DNA of 64,000 nt, from assembly GCA_030527645.1 (NCBI GenBank), contig JAUNAJ010000001.1, positions 124,001 to 188,000 on the forward strand, given 5' to 3'. Shown here in pieces: positions 1 to 9,193 of this stretch (positions within the stretch are counted from its first letter, which is position 1; each line of letters starts with the position of its first letter). The position numbers and the translations under genes were made by a program. The stretch comes from Lachnospiraceae bacterium. Its GTDB lineage: Bacteria > Bacillota > Clostridia > Lachnospirales > Lachnospiraceae. A model generated the notes under the pieces. It worked only from the letters and a program-made list of their open reading frames with translations. It made no database searches and had not been told where the DNA came from.

Positions 1-717
1 ACAGCAGAAGTGGATGCAGTTGCAATCGCTCCTCTGATGTCTGATACCGCAGCTACGCTGGTATCCGGAACAGACAAGGTAATTGTTTCCTTTGATACTG
101 ATTTTGATGCTGAAGAAAAATCGGCATTCGTTGGTACAGGAAATTATGACGCTGCATATGCCGGAGGAAAAGCAACAGTAGAAGCAGCAATTGCAAATGG
201 CGTGGAACACCCCACAGTAGCAATTCTGACCGGTGCACAGGGCGATGAAACTCATGAAGCCAGATTAAACGGATATTCAGACGGAGTAAAGGATGCCGGC
301 GGCGATGTAGTGGAGATTCAGTACACAGATGCGGCGGCTGATAAATCAGCAATAGCTATGGAAGGTATCATGCAGAAGTATCAGGATGGTGTCAATGTAA
401 TATGTGCTACAGCAGATGAAGAAGCTCTTGGAGCTGTAAAGGTTCTGCAGGATACCAATATGGAAAGCTATGCTGATACGATGGTCTGTGGATTTGACGG
501 AACACAGACAGCTCTTGAGTCCATCCAGGCTGGCGCTATGTATATGACCGTTGCTCAGGAAGGATATCAGATGGGCTATCTTACCATTCAGGCATGTGTG
601 GATGTTCTGGAAGGAAAAGAAGTAGACAGCTACATTGATTCCGGTGCTACACTTGTAGACAGCTCCAATGTAGAAGAGTATATCGCGTCTATGAAAGAAA
701 TCGGTGTTTGGGGATAA
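1..717 (+). CDS. Sugar ABC transporter substrate-binding protein (3' part)
   Basis: The window opens inside this gene, so the signal peptide and N-terminal lobe are missing; about 238 residues remain up to a TAA stop. The visible part is the second half of a ribose/galactose-type periplasmic binding fold (Peripla_BP_4): a hinge crossing, then segments such as VAILTGAQGDE, a middle stretch VNVICATADEEALGAVK typical of the lobe that lists repressor-like family members, and VCGFDGTQTALESIQAG near the sugar pocket. Such lipoproteins capture sugars outside the membrane and deliver them to a two-part permease. The following genes look like sugar or inositol catabolism, but they lie on the opposite strand beyond a terminator, so they are not in the same operon. 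Substrate unknown. Confidence 0.9.
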   Translation, partial: TAEVDAVAIAPLMSDTAATLVSGTDKVIVSFDTDFDAEEKSAFVGTGNYDAAYAGGKATVEAAIANGVEHPTVAILTGAQGDETHEARLNGYSDGVKDAGGDVVEIQYTDAAADKSAIAMEGIMQKYQDGVNVICATADEEALGAVKVLQDTNMESYADTMVCGFDGTQTALESIQAGAMYMTVAQEGYQMGYLTIQACVDVLEGKEVDSYIDSGATLVDSSNVEEYIASMKEIGVWG

Positions 718-780
718 TTCTCAGAGAAGCAAAACGGTTCTGCATTAACATAGTCTGACAAAAATTCCCCCCACTTTTTC

Positions 781-818
781 AAAACCCGCAAAAGAATATT
801 GGTTCTTTTGCGGGTTTT
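781..818. terminator. Bidirectional intrinsic terminator
   Basis: A perfect 16-bp stem (AAAACCCGCAAAAGAA and its complement) closes a 6-nt loop TATTGG. Its A-rich and T-rich ends serve both strands. It lies between the convergent binding-protein gene and the oxidoreductase gene. Confidence 0.9.
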
Positions 819-831
819 GGATTAACCCAAA

Positions 832-1968
832 TTATTCACTCACTTCTGCTACCTTTACCCAGCGGCCTTCCCTTGCTGAGGTTGCCATGGCCTCCAGTAC
901 AGTATCTACATAATGACCGTAGGCAATATCAATAGCAACCTTACGATCCTCGGTAATTGCGGTAAGGATGTCATGTGCCTGAATGGACATGATCTCATTA
1001 TAAGCGATTCCCTGTTCGTCAGTGCCGCAGAAATTGGCGTAATCACCATTTCTGGTGTTGCCCTTGATGATCTTGTAACCGCGTTCTTTGGGATCACAGT
1101 CATTGGAATAGTACAGGAGCTCATTTATGCGTGTCATCTCGAATTTAACGGAGCCCTTGCTTCCCTGAATCTCATAGGCAAGACTGACAGGACGTGCGAC
1201 AGACACACGGCTGGAGGACATGGATCCGATTCTGCCATCCTCGTATTTAACAATGACATAAGTCTGATCGTCAGTATCAATATCCAGCATTTTTGAAGTG
1301 TCTCTTGCATCCGGTCTCTGTTTGTAGGGAGTATCCCAGGAAGCAAGCACTTCTACAATTTTCTTTCCGACAATCATATCGGAAAGACTGATAATATGAG
1401 CAGTCAGATCGCCCAGAGCTCCTGTGCCTGCTGTTGCGGCAAGCTGTCTCCAGGTGGCGGGGGTGTTCGGATCAGCACAGTAGGAACAGTCGAACTCACC
1501 TCTGAAGGTTACAAAATCTCCAAGTTTTCCTGATTCCATCAGTTCCTTTGCGAGAACATTTGCCGGGCACTTGGTATAGATAAAGTCAACGAGACTCTTT
1601 ACACCTGCTTCCTCGATTGCGTCTACCATTGCTTTTCCGTCTGCCAGTGTATTAGCCATGGGTTTTTCACAGAGGATATGCTTCCCGGCCTTTGCTGCGG
1701 CAATGGCAATTTCCGCATGAGTAAAGTTTGGAGTGGCAATAATTACAAGCTCCACTTCCGGATCATTTACTACGTCATGCCAGTCAGTGGATACTTTTTT
1801 ATAACCAAAGCGATCCGCCGCAAGCTGGGCTGCTTTTTCATTCGTGTCTGCTACATGTTCAAAAACAGGTGCAACATCATGATATGCCTGGCGGACATTG
1901 GTTAATCCGATGGAATGAAAGCTTCCCATCCAATTTGCACCGATCAGGCCGACTCTGACTTCTTTCAT
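832..1968 (-). CDS. Gfo/Idh/MocA family oxidoreductase
   Basis: 378 residues, the usual length of the family. The N-terminal Rossmann domain begins with GLIGANWMGSFH, a variant of the GxGxxG dinucleotide loop, and the family signature CEKPMA follows near residue 100, supplying the catalytic lysine. The C-terminal half is the beta-sheet substrate domain (TFRGEFDCSY, GALGDLTAHI with the conserved Asp/His). These enzymes oxidise or reduce sugars, inositols and related polyols with NAD(P). It sits 18 bp downstream of a TIM-barrel isomerase on the same strand, so both are probably one transcript for a polyol or sugar-acid pathway of the inositol type. The exact substrate cannot be read from the sequence. 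Confidence 0.9.
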   Translation of the reverse strand: MKEVRVGLIGANWMGSFHSIGLTNVRQAYHDVAPVFEHVADTNEKAAQLAADRFGYKKVSTDWHDVVNDPEVELVIIATPNFTHAEIAIAAAKAGKHILCEKPMANTLADGKAMVDAIEEAGVKSLVDFIYTKCPANVLAKELMESGKLGDFVTFRGEFDCSYCADPNTPATWRQLAATAGTGALGDLTAHIISLSDMIVGKKIVEVLASWDTPYKQRPDARDTSKMLDIDTDDQTYVIVKYEDGRIGSMSSSRVSVARPVSLAYEIQGSKGSVKFEMTRINELLYYSNDCDPKERGYKIIKGNTRNGDYANFCGTDEQGIAYNEIMSIQAHDILTAITEDRKVAIDIAYGHYVDTVLEAMATSAREGRWVKVAEVSE

Positions 1969-1986
1969 TATAAAACCTCCCTATAA

Positions 1987-2916
1987 TCAAATCTGATATC
2001 CAATTCCTTTCAGATAATCCACACTTGCCTTCACATTAGCGAGACTGTTGTCAACATTTCTCGGATCACATTCCTGTTCAATGGTAATGTATCCGCTGTA
2101 GCCGATTTCCTCCAGGACAGCTGCGACTGCTTTATAGTCGATCATTCCCTTTCCGATGGGGCACATGGATCCCTTTGCACAGCCTTCAAAAAAACGGATG
2201 TGTTCATTCATGACCTCATCATATACATTCGGATCAATATCTTTGAAGTGAACATAGTCAAGTCTGTCTTTATATTTTCTCAGCCACTCAATCGGATCCA
2301 GTCCGGCGTACTGCAAATGGCCCGTATCAAGAACCAGTCCGGCAATTTCATTTGGAATCTCTGCTGCAAGTCTGTCAATTTCATCACCAAATTCAATGTA
2401 GCCGCCGCAATGGGGATGCAGAACCGGACGGACTCCGTAGCTGTTTGCCTTCTCGCAGAGACCTTTGAAGTGTGAAATCAGTTTTGCCCAGCCTGCCTCA
2501 TCAAGGCGGGGAGCTTTGTCAGAGTGTCCTGCGGCATAATCTCTTTCATCATGTCCCCAGTCCATGACAGTCAGATAGGGGGTCGGCCATCTCTGCCCCA
2601 CTTCCCGGACAAGGGGCGGAAGCCTGGTGATGAGCCGGCAGATTCCGTCTACCTGATTCAACAGTTTTTCGTAATTTTCATCGCTGAGGCAGTCGTCAAA
2701 GATGGTGCCGGCAACAATGGAGAGCTGGTTTTTATTGAGTTCTTCTGTCACACCTTCCACATCGTCCGTGGGAATCCAGCCGTTGGGACCAAGTTCGATG
2801 GCGCTGTAGCCAGCCTCATGGGCTTCCCTCAGCACACGCTGCCAGCTGGGGAGATTCGGATTCGTGATATCGTCTACACCCCAGCAGCAGGGAGCGCCGC
2901 AAATATGAATAGCCAT
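1987..2916 (-). CDS. Sugar phosphate isomerase/epimerase (IolE-like TIM barrel)
   Basis: Xylose-isomerase-like/AP-endonuclease-2 TIM barrel of 309 residues. Metal-site segments are visible: AIELGPNGW near the start, VLHPHCGGYIE, LDTGHLQYAG, YVHFKDID and a C-terminal ITIEQECDP. These give the Glu-Asp-His-Glu set typical of the family. The opening ICGAPCCWGVDD resembles inosose-dehydratase-like members, so inositol catabolism is a reasonable guess but not proven. I chose the ATG at 2916 because the AAGGAGGA at 2923-2930 sits 6 nt away; an in-frame ATG at 2922 abuts it. It is the promoter-proximal gene of the minus-strand pair with the oxidoreductase, and diverges from the AraC regulator. Confidence 0.85.
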   Translation of the reverse strand: MAIHICGAPCCWGVDDITNPNLPSWQRVLREAHEAGYSAIELGPNGWIPTDDVEGVTEELNKNQLSIVAGTIFDDCLSDENYEKLLNQVDGICRLITRLPPLVREVGQRWPTPYLTVMDWGHDERDYAAGHSDKAPRLDEAGWAKLISHFKGLCEKANSYGVRPVLHPHCGGYIEFGDEIDRLAAEIPNEIAGLVLDTGHLQYAGLDPIEWLRKYKDRLDYVHFKDIDPNVYDEVMNEHIRFFEGCAKGSMCPIGKGMIDYKAVAAVLEEIGYSGYITIEQECDPRNVDNSLANVKASVDYLKGIGYQI

Positions 2917-3120
2917 GTTCATTCCTCCTTGGGTTGTCTGTTGTATTCTTTGTTTTGATTGTACGTTTCATGCAGTTATTCATCTGATGTACATACTATA
3001 CTCCGAAAATGAAATAATTCATTGCAAGTTCTTGCGAATATTGCAGGATAAAAAAATGTTTTGTGATTTGCCGTGAGTTATGTTTGCATGCTTTAATGCA
3101 GCCTTTGTATTGAACGATTC

Positions 3121-3150
3121 TTGTAAAGTGAATCAGAACTATTGTAAAAT
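3121..3150 (+). promoter_or_regulatory. Candidate promoter of the AraC regulator gene
   Basis: TTGTAA at 3121-3126 and TAAAAT at 3145-3150 are separated by 18 bp, about 60 bp before the start codon. On the other strand a TATAGT at 3000-2995 could serve the divergent isomerase gene, without a convincing -35 box. Confidence 0.45.
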
Positions 3151-3211
3151 TATGATGAAACAGTGATACAGAAGAAGGAATGAATAGCATTTTGTTAATC
3201 GGAGGTGCAGG

Positions 3212-4093
3212 ATGCGAAATAGTATCTACAACAGTGATAAAATATCTGCAGAATTTGTGACAACACATTATGTGGATGAGCAGTTTCATATGAGCCATTC
3301 ACAGATGCTGCATCGTCATGAGGATGTGCTTGAACTTCTGTATGTAATGAAGGGGGCCGGTGTATATATTGTGGACGGCAGAAAATATCCCATCGGTGAG
3401 GGAAATCTGATTATCTGTAATCAGGGAGTGGTCCACGGAGAACCGAAGCTGCAGAGTCCGAACAGCCTGACCAGCTACTGCTGTGTTCTGCGGGGGCTCT
3501 GTCTCCCGAATATGAAAGAGAACTGCCTGGTGGAAGAGGGAAAGAATCCCGTTTTGTATTTTTCAGAAGACCGCGATGCGGTGGAACATATGTTTCTGGC
3601 ACTGGATACTCTGGATCAGGGAAATGAGGAGACGAAGACTGTCTGTGAAATACTTTCTGATGCGATCCTGAATCTGGTATATATGAGGCTCTGCCAGAGG
3701 CAGGAGCCGAATGAACTTACACACACAAATAATGAGGAGTTCATTCAGTCAATTATGGATTATATGGATGAGCACTATCACGAACCAATTACCTTGCAGG
3801 ATCTGGGAGATGCGTTCTTTATCAGTCAATATCATCTTGCTCATATATTCAAAGATGAGACCGGAGTGTCACCGATGAAGTATATTCTTTACAGAAAGAT
3901 AGGGGAATCTCAAAAACTTCTCATGAACACGGAACTGTCAGTCGGTGAGATTGGGTTTGAACTGGGATTTAATGACAACAGCCATTTCAGTACAACTTTT
4001 AAAAAGTATATTGGCATGACGCCCAGTCAGTACAGAAATCATTTCAAAAAAGGAACTGAGATAAGACGAGAATATATAGAGGATGGCGAATAA
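3212..4093 (+). CDS. AraC family transcriptional regulator
   Basis: 293 residues. The N-terminal part (about 20-160) is a cupin-type ligand domain with the HxH pattern in MLHRHEDVLELLYVMKG. The C-terminal 100 residues are two helix-turn-helix units of the AraC type (ITLQDLGDAFFISQYHLAHI and VGEIGFELGFNDNSHFSTTF, followed by GMTPSQYR). The GGAGG at 3201 is 6 nt before the ATG. The gene is divergent from the isomerase/oxidoreductase pair and upstream of a second isomerase, so it is a likely sugar-responsive activator of one or both. The ligand is unknown. Confidence 0.9.
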   Translation: MRNSIYNSDKISAEFVTTHYVDEQFHMSHSQMLHRHEDVLELLYVMKGAGVYIVDGRKYPIGEGNLIICNQGVVHGEPKLQSPNSLTSYCCVLRGLCLPNMKENCLVEEGKNPVLYFSEDRDAVEHMFLALDTLDQGNEETKTVCEILSDAILNLVYMRLCQRQEPNELTHTNNEEFIQSIMDYMDEHYHEPITLQDLGDAFFISQYHLAHIFKDETGVSPMKYILYRKIGESQKLLMNTELSVGEIGFELGFNDNSHFSTTFKKYIGMTPSQYRNHFKKGTEIRREYIEDGE

Positions 4094-4301
4094 AGGGGTA
4101 TTTGTCTCAGCAGAAGTTAATCGCTTTCAGGAAATCCATGTAAAGAGGCGGAACAAGAATTTACAAGTGACAGCATGATATTATCCCGACTATCAGAAAA
4201 CGTGACAAGAAGATGCTAACACTTACAGGTAATACTGTTTACAATGTATATATAAAATATTGCAGCTGTTCATGAATTATACTTGAAGTGAGGTGTAAGA
4301 G

Positions 4302-5120
4302 ATGAAAAATATTAAAATAGGAGCCTGTGACTGGGCACTGCCGGGAGCCGGATTATATGCTGTGCAGATTGCCGCTGAGGTGGGATTAGAGGCACTTTCT
4401 CTGAAAATCGGACTGTACGAGAATGACTACCCGATTACCCATGAAAGAATGCAGCAGATTTATCTTCGGGAGCAGCAAAAATACGGAATCGAATACTGTG
4501 CGATTGCACTGAATGATTTTGACAATATCCCCATGCATGCCAGGGAGAATACACCGGAATATAACATTGTATGGGATCTTTTGAAACGGGCAGTTCCTAC
4601 CGCAAAGGCATTGGGAGTATCCGTGATCCAGGTGCCTGGATTTGCTGAAAGTGAGGTAAAAAGCGATGAAGACCTGGAGTACAGTGCGAAGGCCTTTCGC
4701 TATCTGTGCGATGCTGCCGGAGAAGAAGGAATCTCTGTTTCCAGCGAGAATCTCATGACACCTCAGGAATTTCATCGTATGAAGGAAGCTGTTGACCGAG
4801 ACAACTTCTATCTTTATTTTGACAGCCAGAACTATAATGTATTCAGAAATTATGATGAACGGGAAATTCTGGAGGGACTCTATCCCGATATGTGCAGTCA
4901 GATTCATGTGAAGGATGGAGAAGTGATGAGCGGAGGACTTCTAGGATCCGGTCCTTCCGGCTTCTATAAAACAATTTCCTGGCTCAAGGAGCATGGCTAC
5001 GAAGGTCATATTTTGCTGGAAAACTATTATGACCAGCTTCCGTTAAGAAATCAGGGTGAAGATCCTTATGAACTTCTGAAGGAAGATATCCGGCTTCTGC
5101 GGGAGGCTGTTGGCATGTGA
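4302..5120 (+). CDS. Sugar phosphate isomerase/epimerase
   Basis: A second xylose-isomerase-like TIM barrel, 272 residues, only distantly similar to the one at 1987-2916. Metal-binding strands are visible as VSSENLMTPQEF, YFDSQNYNVF, QIHVKDGE and HILLENYYDQ. The opening KIGACDWALPGAG is common in clustered isomerases of sugar catabolic loci. The start is supported by a GAGGTG 10 nt upstream. A terminator follows about 60 bp after the stop. The 208 bp between the regulator and this gene hold an AT-rich stretch (TATATATAAAAT around 4248) that may be a promoter, so it may be transcribed on its own under the AraC protein. Confidence 0.8.
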   Translation: MKNIKIGACDWALPGAGLYAVQIAAEVGLEALSLKIGLYENDYPITHERMQQIYLREQQKYGIEYCAIALNDFDNIPMHARENTPEYNIVWDLLKRAVPTAKALGVSVIQVPGFAESEVKSDEDLEYSAKAFRYLCDAAGEEGISVSSENLMTPQEFHRMKEAVDRDNFYLYFDSQNYNVFRNYDEREILEGLYPDMCSQIHVKDGEVMSGGLLGSGPSGFYKTISWLKEHGYEGHILLENYYDQLPLRNQGEDPYELLKEDIRLLREAVGM

Positions 5121-5181
5121 GGGCGAAGCTTTCATATCTGGAAGGATATCTCCCTGTGTAAATGAAATACGAATACATGGC

Positions 5182-5231
5182 AAATGCCCCATACCCTGGT
5201 TCTGTAAATCCGGGTATGGGGCATTTTTATT
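5182..5231 (+). terminator. Intrinsic terminator after the isomerase
   Basis: A 15-bp perfect stem (5182-5196 with 5212-5226, AAATGCCCCATACCC and complement), a 15-nt loop and a run of T. It ends the 4302-5120 transcript. Confidence 0.85.
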
Positions 5232-5257
5232 GGGATTTCAAAAGGTATGGAATGACG

Positions 5258-5321
5258 CTTCTTACATGCCGGCATGGCGAGTCAGTATCCTCATATCCTG
5301 CATCCCGTGAACTGCAGCCGG
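5258..5321 (+). repeat. Dispersed repeat family A, copy 1
   Basis: Contains CTTACATGCCGGCATG, with the 12-bp palindrome CATGCCGGCATG, then GTATCC and, about 45 bp on, CCCGTGAACTG. The same order of blocks recurs at 33852-33911 and 41017-41078, always between genes. With the terminator and promoter it fills the 310-bp gap before the next gene. Confidence 0.7.
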
Positions 5322-5346
5322 TTTTGAACAAATCAGGAACACATTG

Positions 5347-5384
5347 TGAACATAAAAGCGTTCAGTGAAAAAATCTGATATAAT
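5347..5384 (+). promoter_or_regulatory. Extended -10 promoter with inverted repeat, for the STAND gene
   Basis: TGATATAAT at 5376-5384 is an extended -10 box. A TGAAC-N8-GTTCA inverted repeat (5347-5351, 5360-5364) overlaps where the -35 box should be, so a repressor or activator could bind there. The position rules out a translation start at the in-frame ATG at 5365, which would precede the transcript. Confidence 0.6.
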
Positions 5385-5430
5385 AGTATGGTTCGTGTGG
5401 AACGAAAATATTGTTGAGGGGGAATGGAGG

Positions 5431-8400
5431 ATGGAGCAAAACCAGTATCTGACTCCTAAAAAATTTTTACAGTGCTGCGGACTGGATAAGCACAGGTGTA
5501 CGGAAGAGACCATCGGGGCTTACCTGGGTGATCAGTTTCTGAATATCCAGATTTATAAAGAAGGCAGCACTTTCGATTCGTATTATATTTCTCAGACGGA
5601 AATTACATCTGCAAGATTTTTTATGAATCCAAATGGGAGAAGCAGACGATCTGTTTCTCTGGACAGGTGCTATGATCTGTCAGAGGGTATGACTCATAAG
5701 GTACTCCAGGCTACGGCGGATACGATCAGGGAGCGTTTGAATAATCCGGTGTATGATCATCCGAACCTGAAGACAATTATGAAGACATTCAGAGAACATC
5801 ACTGGATCATTGATCAAGACGCAGAAGCGGATCTTGTCACGGCAAAGGACATGGAGGACTGCTACTCAATAATGGTTCTGCTGCTGGCAGCACTGCTTCA
5901 GGATTATTACAGTCAGAGTGGAGTTTCCAGAAAGGTAAAAAGTTTTCTGAAGTCCCTGAAGAAATACAAGACACCTGTTCCTGCGACTTCGGCTGTAAGA
6001 GAAGAAGGCAGCAGGCTGATCCACCCGGTATCAAACCTCAAAACCAATCAGAGCTATGTGCGCAGAGGAGATCTTCTGAAACGGATGGAAGAAAAACTTT
6101 CAAGACTGGAACGGGTGGGAGAAAAACAATTTCTTCTTCTTTACGGACCGCCGGGAAGCGGAAAATCCGAGCTGGCAAGAGCCTATGCAGGTGAAACATA
6201 CAGAACCAGATACAAAGAAGAATACTGGCTCACCTGTCCACACGGTGAGGAACAGCTCACACTGGAAGGACTTTGCAGGACCAGTATCCCTGAAGAAGAC
6301 AGCAGAGATCTTCTGAAGAAGCTTTCAAATGCATCTGATGATGTTCTGCTTGTGATTGATAACTGTAATACAGAAGTTAACAACCTGATCAATGAGCTGT
6401 ATTATCATACAGGTGAAGCAGCTGTGCTGATCACCAGCCGGCTGAGCACTTTGTCCGGGTTTGATGAGAGGAATGCTCTTTCGGTCTACTCGGATCATCA
6501 AAAGTCATTCTGTCTGGAAGTGTTTCGAAAAAACTATGAAAAAAAGAAGATTACAGGAAGAAAAAAACTCTCGGAACAGGAATTGGTTACCGCAGAAGAA
6601 ATCTGCAGAAGAGTCTATTACAATCCTCTGTTTATCTCCATGATCGCCTGCTTTCTGAGAGAGCATGATACAAGGATTTCTATAGAGCAGTTTGCCGAAA
6701 ATCTGGGAAAAGGCTTGCTGGAAGCATTTCCCAGATATTCGCAGCTGGACTTCAGAAAGGATGAACGGGAGCCGCGATATCTGCAGCCGATAGAGGTGCT
6801 TCGTGTCATTCTCCGGGAGGAGATCAGCTGTATCCGTCTGTTTGGTGAGGAAGAGCAGCAGATCATGAATCTGATGGTGCTGTTTCCGGCAGAACCGCTT
6901 TCATTGTCTCTCGTTTGTGAAATTCTCGGGGATAATTCAGATCAGATGCTGATGGAATCTGTACTGGAGCGTCTGTTTGGCATTGCATTGATCCAAAAGG
7001 ATGAGGAAAGGCTGATTGTTCACCCGCTGGTCTGCGAGCTGATACTTTCCGGAATCCTGCTGGAAAGCGGGGTGCCGATCCTATATCCGGAGAAGGAGCG
7101 CTCTGAATTCTATTCCCATGTGCTGGAGCATATCTTTCTGTTTGATCAAAGGAAACGGCAAAGCTGCAGACATCTGGCTCATACCATTTTCCGGGAGATT
7201 CAGGAGCCGGATCCGGTATTGTCACTGGTATTCTGCAGTCTGTTTGACAGGAAAGCCTGCGGACAACGAATGAAGAGACTGGGAAGTCAGAATGAGAATG
7301 CAGAGGATCCTGTTCTGGCTGCATATTTCGATACGGAAAAGGGAAGAAAATTTGTACTTCAGAATATGATTACCGGTGAATCCAGGATTCTGCTGGATCT
7401 TTCGTCCAGACGGGAACAGGATCGGTATTTTAATCAGGACCATCAGGCAGAGTCGAATCCCGACACTAGAGAAGAGTCGGATTCCGAAGCTGTGCTGCTG
7501 TTTTTTTTCCAGGGAATGCCCAGAGAGGAGGAATTACTTGTTCTTGACTTCCGCGCAGGAATAGCAGGACATCCTGTTAAGGAAATTCCACCGGTATTTC
7601 TGCGGATGTGTACCAGACGGTTTCAGCTGCTTCTGCCGGAGGGACTCACACGTATCGGTGACTGGGCATTCGATGCCTGCAAGGGCCTGCAGGGACCATT
7701 ATTGCTCCCTGCTTCACTGGAACGAATCGGAAAAGGAGCATTTCACGGCTGCGATGGTCTGGACGGGACACTTCAGCTTCCCGACGGACTCAAGGTTCTG
7801 GATGATCTTGCATTCGGACTCTGTCAGAAGCTGGAGGGACCGCTGAAACTCCCGGATGGACTGGAGGTTCTTGGGGAAATGGTGTTCTGCTTCTGCGGGG
7901 GACTGACGGGAAAAGTTAACTGTCCTTCCGCACTGCGAAGTGCCGGAATCAATGCATTTTATTACTGTCTGCATTTAACTCCTTCGGAGGATTTTAACCG
8001 GTTCAGCGGGAAACAGGGACAGCAGCCGGCAGGAAAAGGACTCCCTTTGTATCTGTCTCCCTTTGCTGACCATATAGAGAGTGAGGCTTTTTACGGCAGA
8101 ACTGATCTGACCGGAGAGCTGAACCTGCCTGTTTCTATACAGGAAATCGGAGATCTGGCTTTTTATCGATGCGGAAGAATCACTGGAACGCTGCGGTTTT
8201 CCAGTACTCTGAGGCAGATCGGTGCGGGTGCTTTCTATGGCTGCTCCGGACTTTCAGGCGATATTGACCTTCCTGACTCCTGCGGAGCAATGGGAGACGG
8301 AGTTTTCTTTGGATGTACGTCTCTGCAGGGGACACTGCGTCTTCCCAGAAAGCTGAGGAAGCTGCCGGCGGCAGCCTTCTTTATGTGTGTCGGCCTGCAG

Positions 8401-8832
8401 GAAATCAGAAATCTGGAAGAGCTTTCGGAGCTGGAAGTAATCGGCGAGGGTGCATTTTTTCATTGTACATCCCTGAAAGGAAAACTGTATCTTCCGGTCA
8501 ATCTGTCTTTGATCGAGGATGGCGCATTCGACAGCTGTGTCGGAATAACAGGCCTGTATTTCTCTAAAACGGGAAACCTGAAGCGCCTTGGGAACGGCTG
8601 CTTCAATAACTGCAGAGGATTGACCGGTACGCTTCACATTCCGGTAGGGATGGAATCGGTGGGAATGGGCTGTTTCAATGACTGCGGATACCACACCTGT
8701 ATTGTCCACAACAGAACCTGTGACCTGCAGGCAGGATTTGTGAACAGGGACGTGACGATCGTTGGATTTTCCGGATCCACTGCAGAGCAGTATGCAAAGC
8801 AGTTCGGCAATCCTTTCCGGGAACTGCAGTAA
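5431..8832 (+). CDS. NLR-like STAND NTPase with BspA-type leucine-rich repeats
   Basis: 1133 residues, no signal peptide or membrane helix, so cytosolic. Three parts: an unassigned N-terminal domain (1-200); an NB-ARC/STAND ATPase with Walker A GPPGSGKS at 239-246, Walker B VLLVID at 305-310, a sensor-like VLITSR near 333 and NPLFISM in the place of the GLPLA motif; and, after a winged-helix-like region, about 14 LRR_5 repeats (730-1110) of the form LPxxLxxIGxxAFxxCxxLxGx. The order effector-like N terminus, NTPase switch, repeat sensor is that of plant and animal NLRs and of bacterial Avs-type defence proteins; BspA repeats are usually found in secreted proteins. The start at 5431 has GAGGGGG 8 nt upstream. 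It appears to be a single-gene transcript. Function in defence is inference. Confidence 0.8.
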   Translation: MEQNQYLTPKKFLQCCGLDKHRCTEETIGAYLGDQFLNIQIYKEGSTFDSYYISQTEITSARFFMNPNGRSRRSVSLDRCYDLSEGMTHKVLQATADTIRERLNNPVYDHPNLKTIMKTFREHHWIIDQDAEADLVTAKDMEDCYSIMVLLLAALLQDYYSQSGVSRKVKSFLKSLKKYKTPVPATSAVREEGSRLIHPVSNLKTNQSYVRRGDLLKRMEEKLSRLERVGEKQFLLLYGPPGSGKSELARAYAGETYRTRYKEEYWLTCPHGEEQLTLEGLCRTSIPEEDSRDLLKKLSNASDDVLLVIDNCNTEVNNLINELYYHTGEAAVLITSRLSTLSGFDERNALSVYSDHQKSFCLEVFRKNYEKKKITGRKKLSEQELVTAEEICRRVYYNPLFISMIACFLREHDTRISIEQFAENLGKGLLEAFPRYSQLDFRKDEREPRYLQPIEVLRVILREEISCIRLFGEEEQQIMNLMVLFPAEPLSLSLVCEILGDNSDQMLMESVLERLFGIALIQKDEERLIVHPLVCELILSGILLESGVPILYPEKERSEFYSHVLEHIFLFDQRKRQSCRHLAHTIFREIQEPDPVLSLVFCSLFDRKACGQRMKRLGSQNENAEDPVLAAYFDTEKGRKFVLQNMITGESRILLDLSSRREQDRYFNQDHQAESNPDTREESDSEAVLLFFFQGMPREEELLVLDFRAGIAGHPVKEIPPVFLRMCTRRFQLLLPEGLTRIGDWAFDACKGLQGPLLLPASLERIGKGAFHGCDGLDGTLQLPDGLKVLDDLAFGLCQKLEGPLKLPDGLEVLGEMVFCFCGGLTGKVNCPSALRSAGINAFYYCLHLTPSEDFNRFSGKQGQQPAGKGLPLYLSPFADHIESEAFYGRTDLTGELNLPVSIQEIGDLAFYRCGRITGTLRFSSTLRQIGAGAFYGCSGLSGDIDLPDSCGAMGDGVFFGCTSLQGTLRLPRKLRKLPAAAFFMCVGLQEIRNLEELSELEVIGEGAFFHCTSLKGKLYLPVNLSLIEDGAFDSCVGITGLYFSKTGNLKRLGNGCFNNCRGLTGTLHIPVGMESVGMGCFNDCGYHTCIVHNRTCDLQAGFVNRDVTIVGFSGSTAEQYAKQFGNPFRELQ

Positions 8833-8856
8833 ATGGATCGTTAACAGAGTATTATT

Positions 8857-9169
8857 TTTTTTTCGCGGCAGAAAGATAAAGACCAGCGAACTGAGCAGCA
8901 GCATAAACGGGTAGAACATTCTGGGAATGTCCAGGGCAGCACCCGGGGTGTGAAGAGAGGATGCCAGAATCAGGCAGACAAATGCAGCCGGAAAAGCAAT
9001 AGCTGCATTTTCCCGGAATTTATCCTTCATTGCAACGCCCTGACCGTTGCACGCGGCGATTGTTGTATCGGAAATAAAGGACAGATTATCACCAAACATG
9101 GTATAACAGAAGAAAAACTCCGATAGGAAGCAGGGCGATTGGATTTCCTTCTTTCTTTTTGTGATTCAT
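8857..9169 (-). pseudogene. Remnant of an NhaC-type Na+/H+ antiporter gene
   Basis: On the minus strand an ATG at 9169, behind a good GAGGGGGG site, begins a lysine-rich NhaC-like N terminus. The next part, NPIALLPIGVFLLLY, is in another frame. Translation then jumps to an internal NhaC segment, MFGDNLSFISDTTIAA followed by VAMKDKFRENAAIAFPAA, in a third frame. The rest of the roughly 450-residue transporter is missing. I read this as a gene with a large internal deletion, frameshifts and a lost 3' end. It lies directly behind the STAND gene, tail to tail. Confidence 0.75.
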
Positions 9170-9193
9170 ATGTACCCCCCTCATTTCACTTAA

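Noticed and set aside
8254-9099. 281-codon minus-strand open frame as one gene
   Set aside because: Only its first about 80 codons are NhaC-like; the rest is antisense to the leucine-rich repeats. I kept the first part as a pseudogene.
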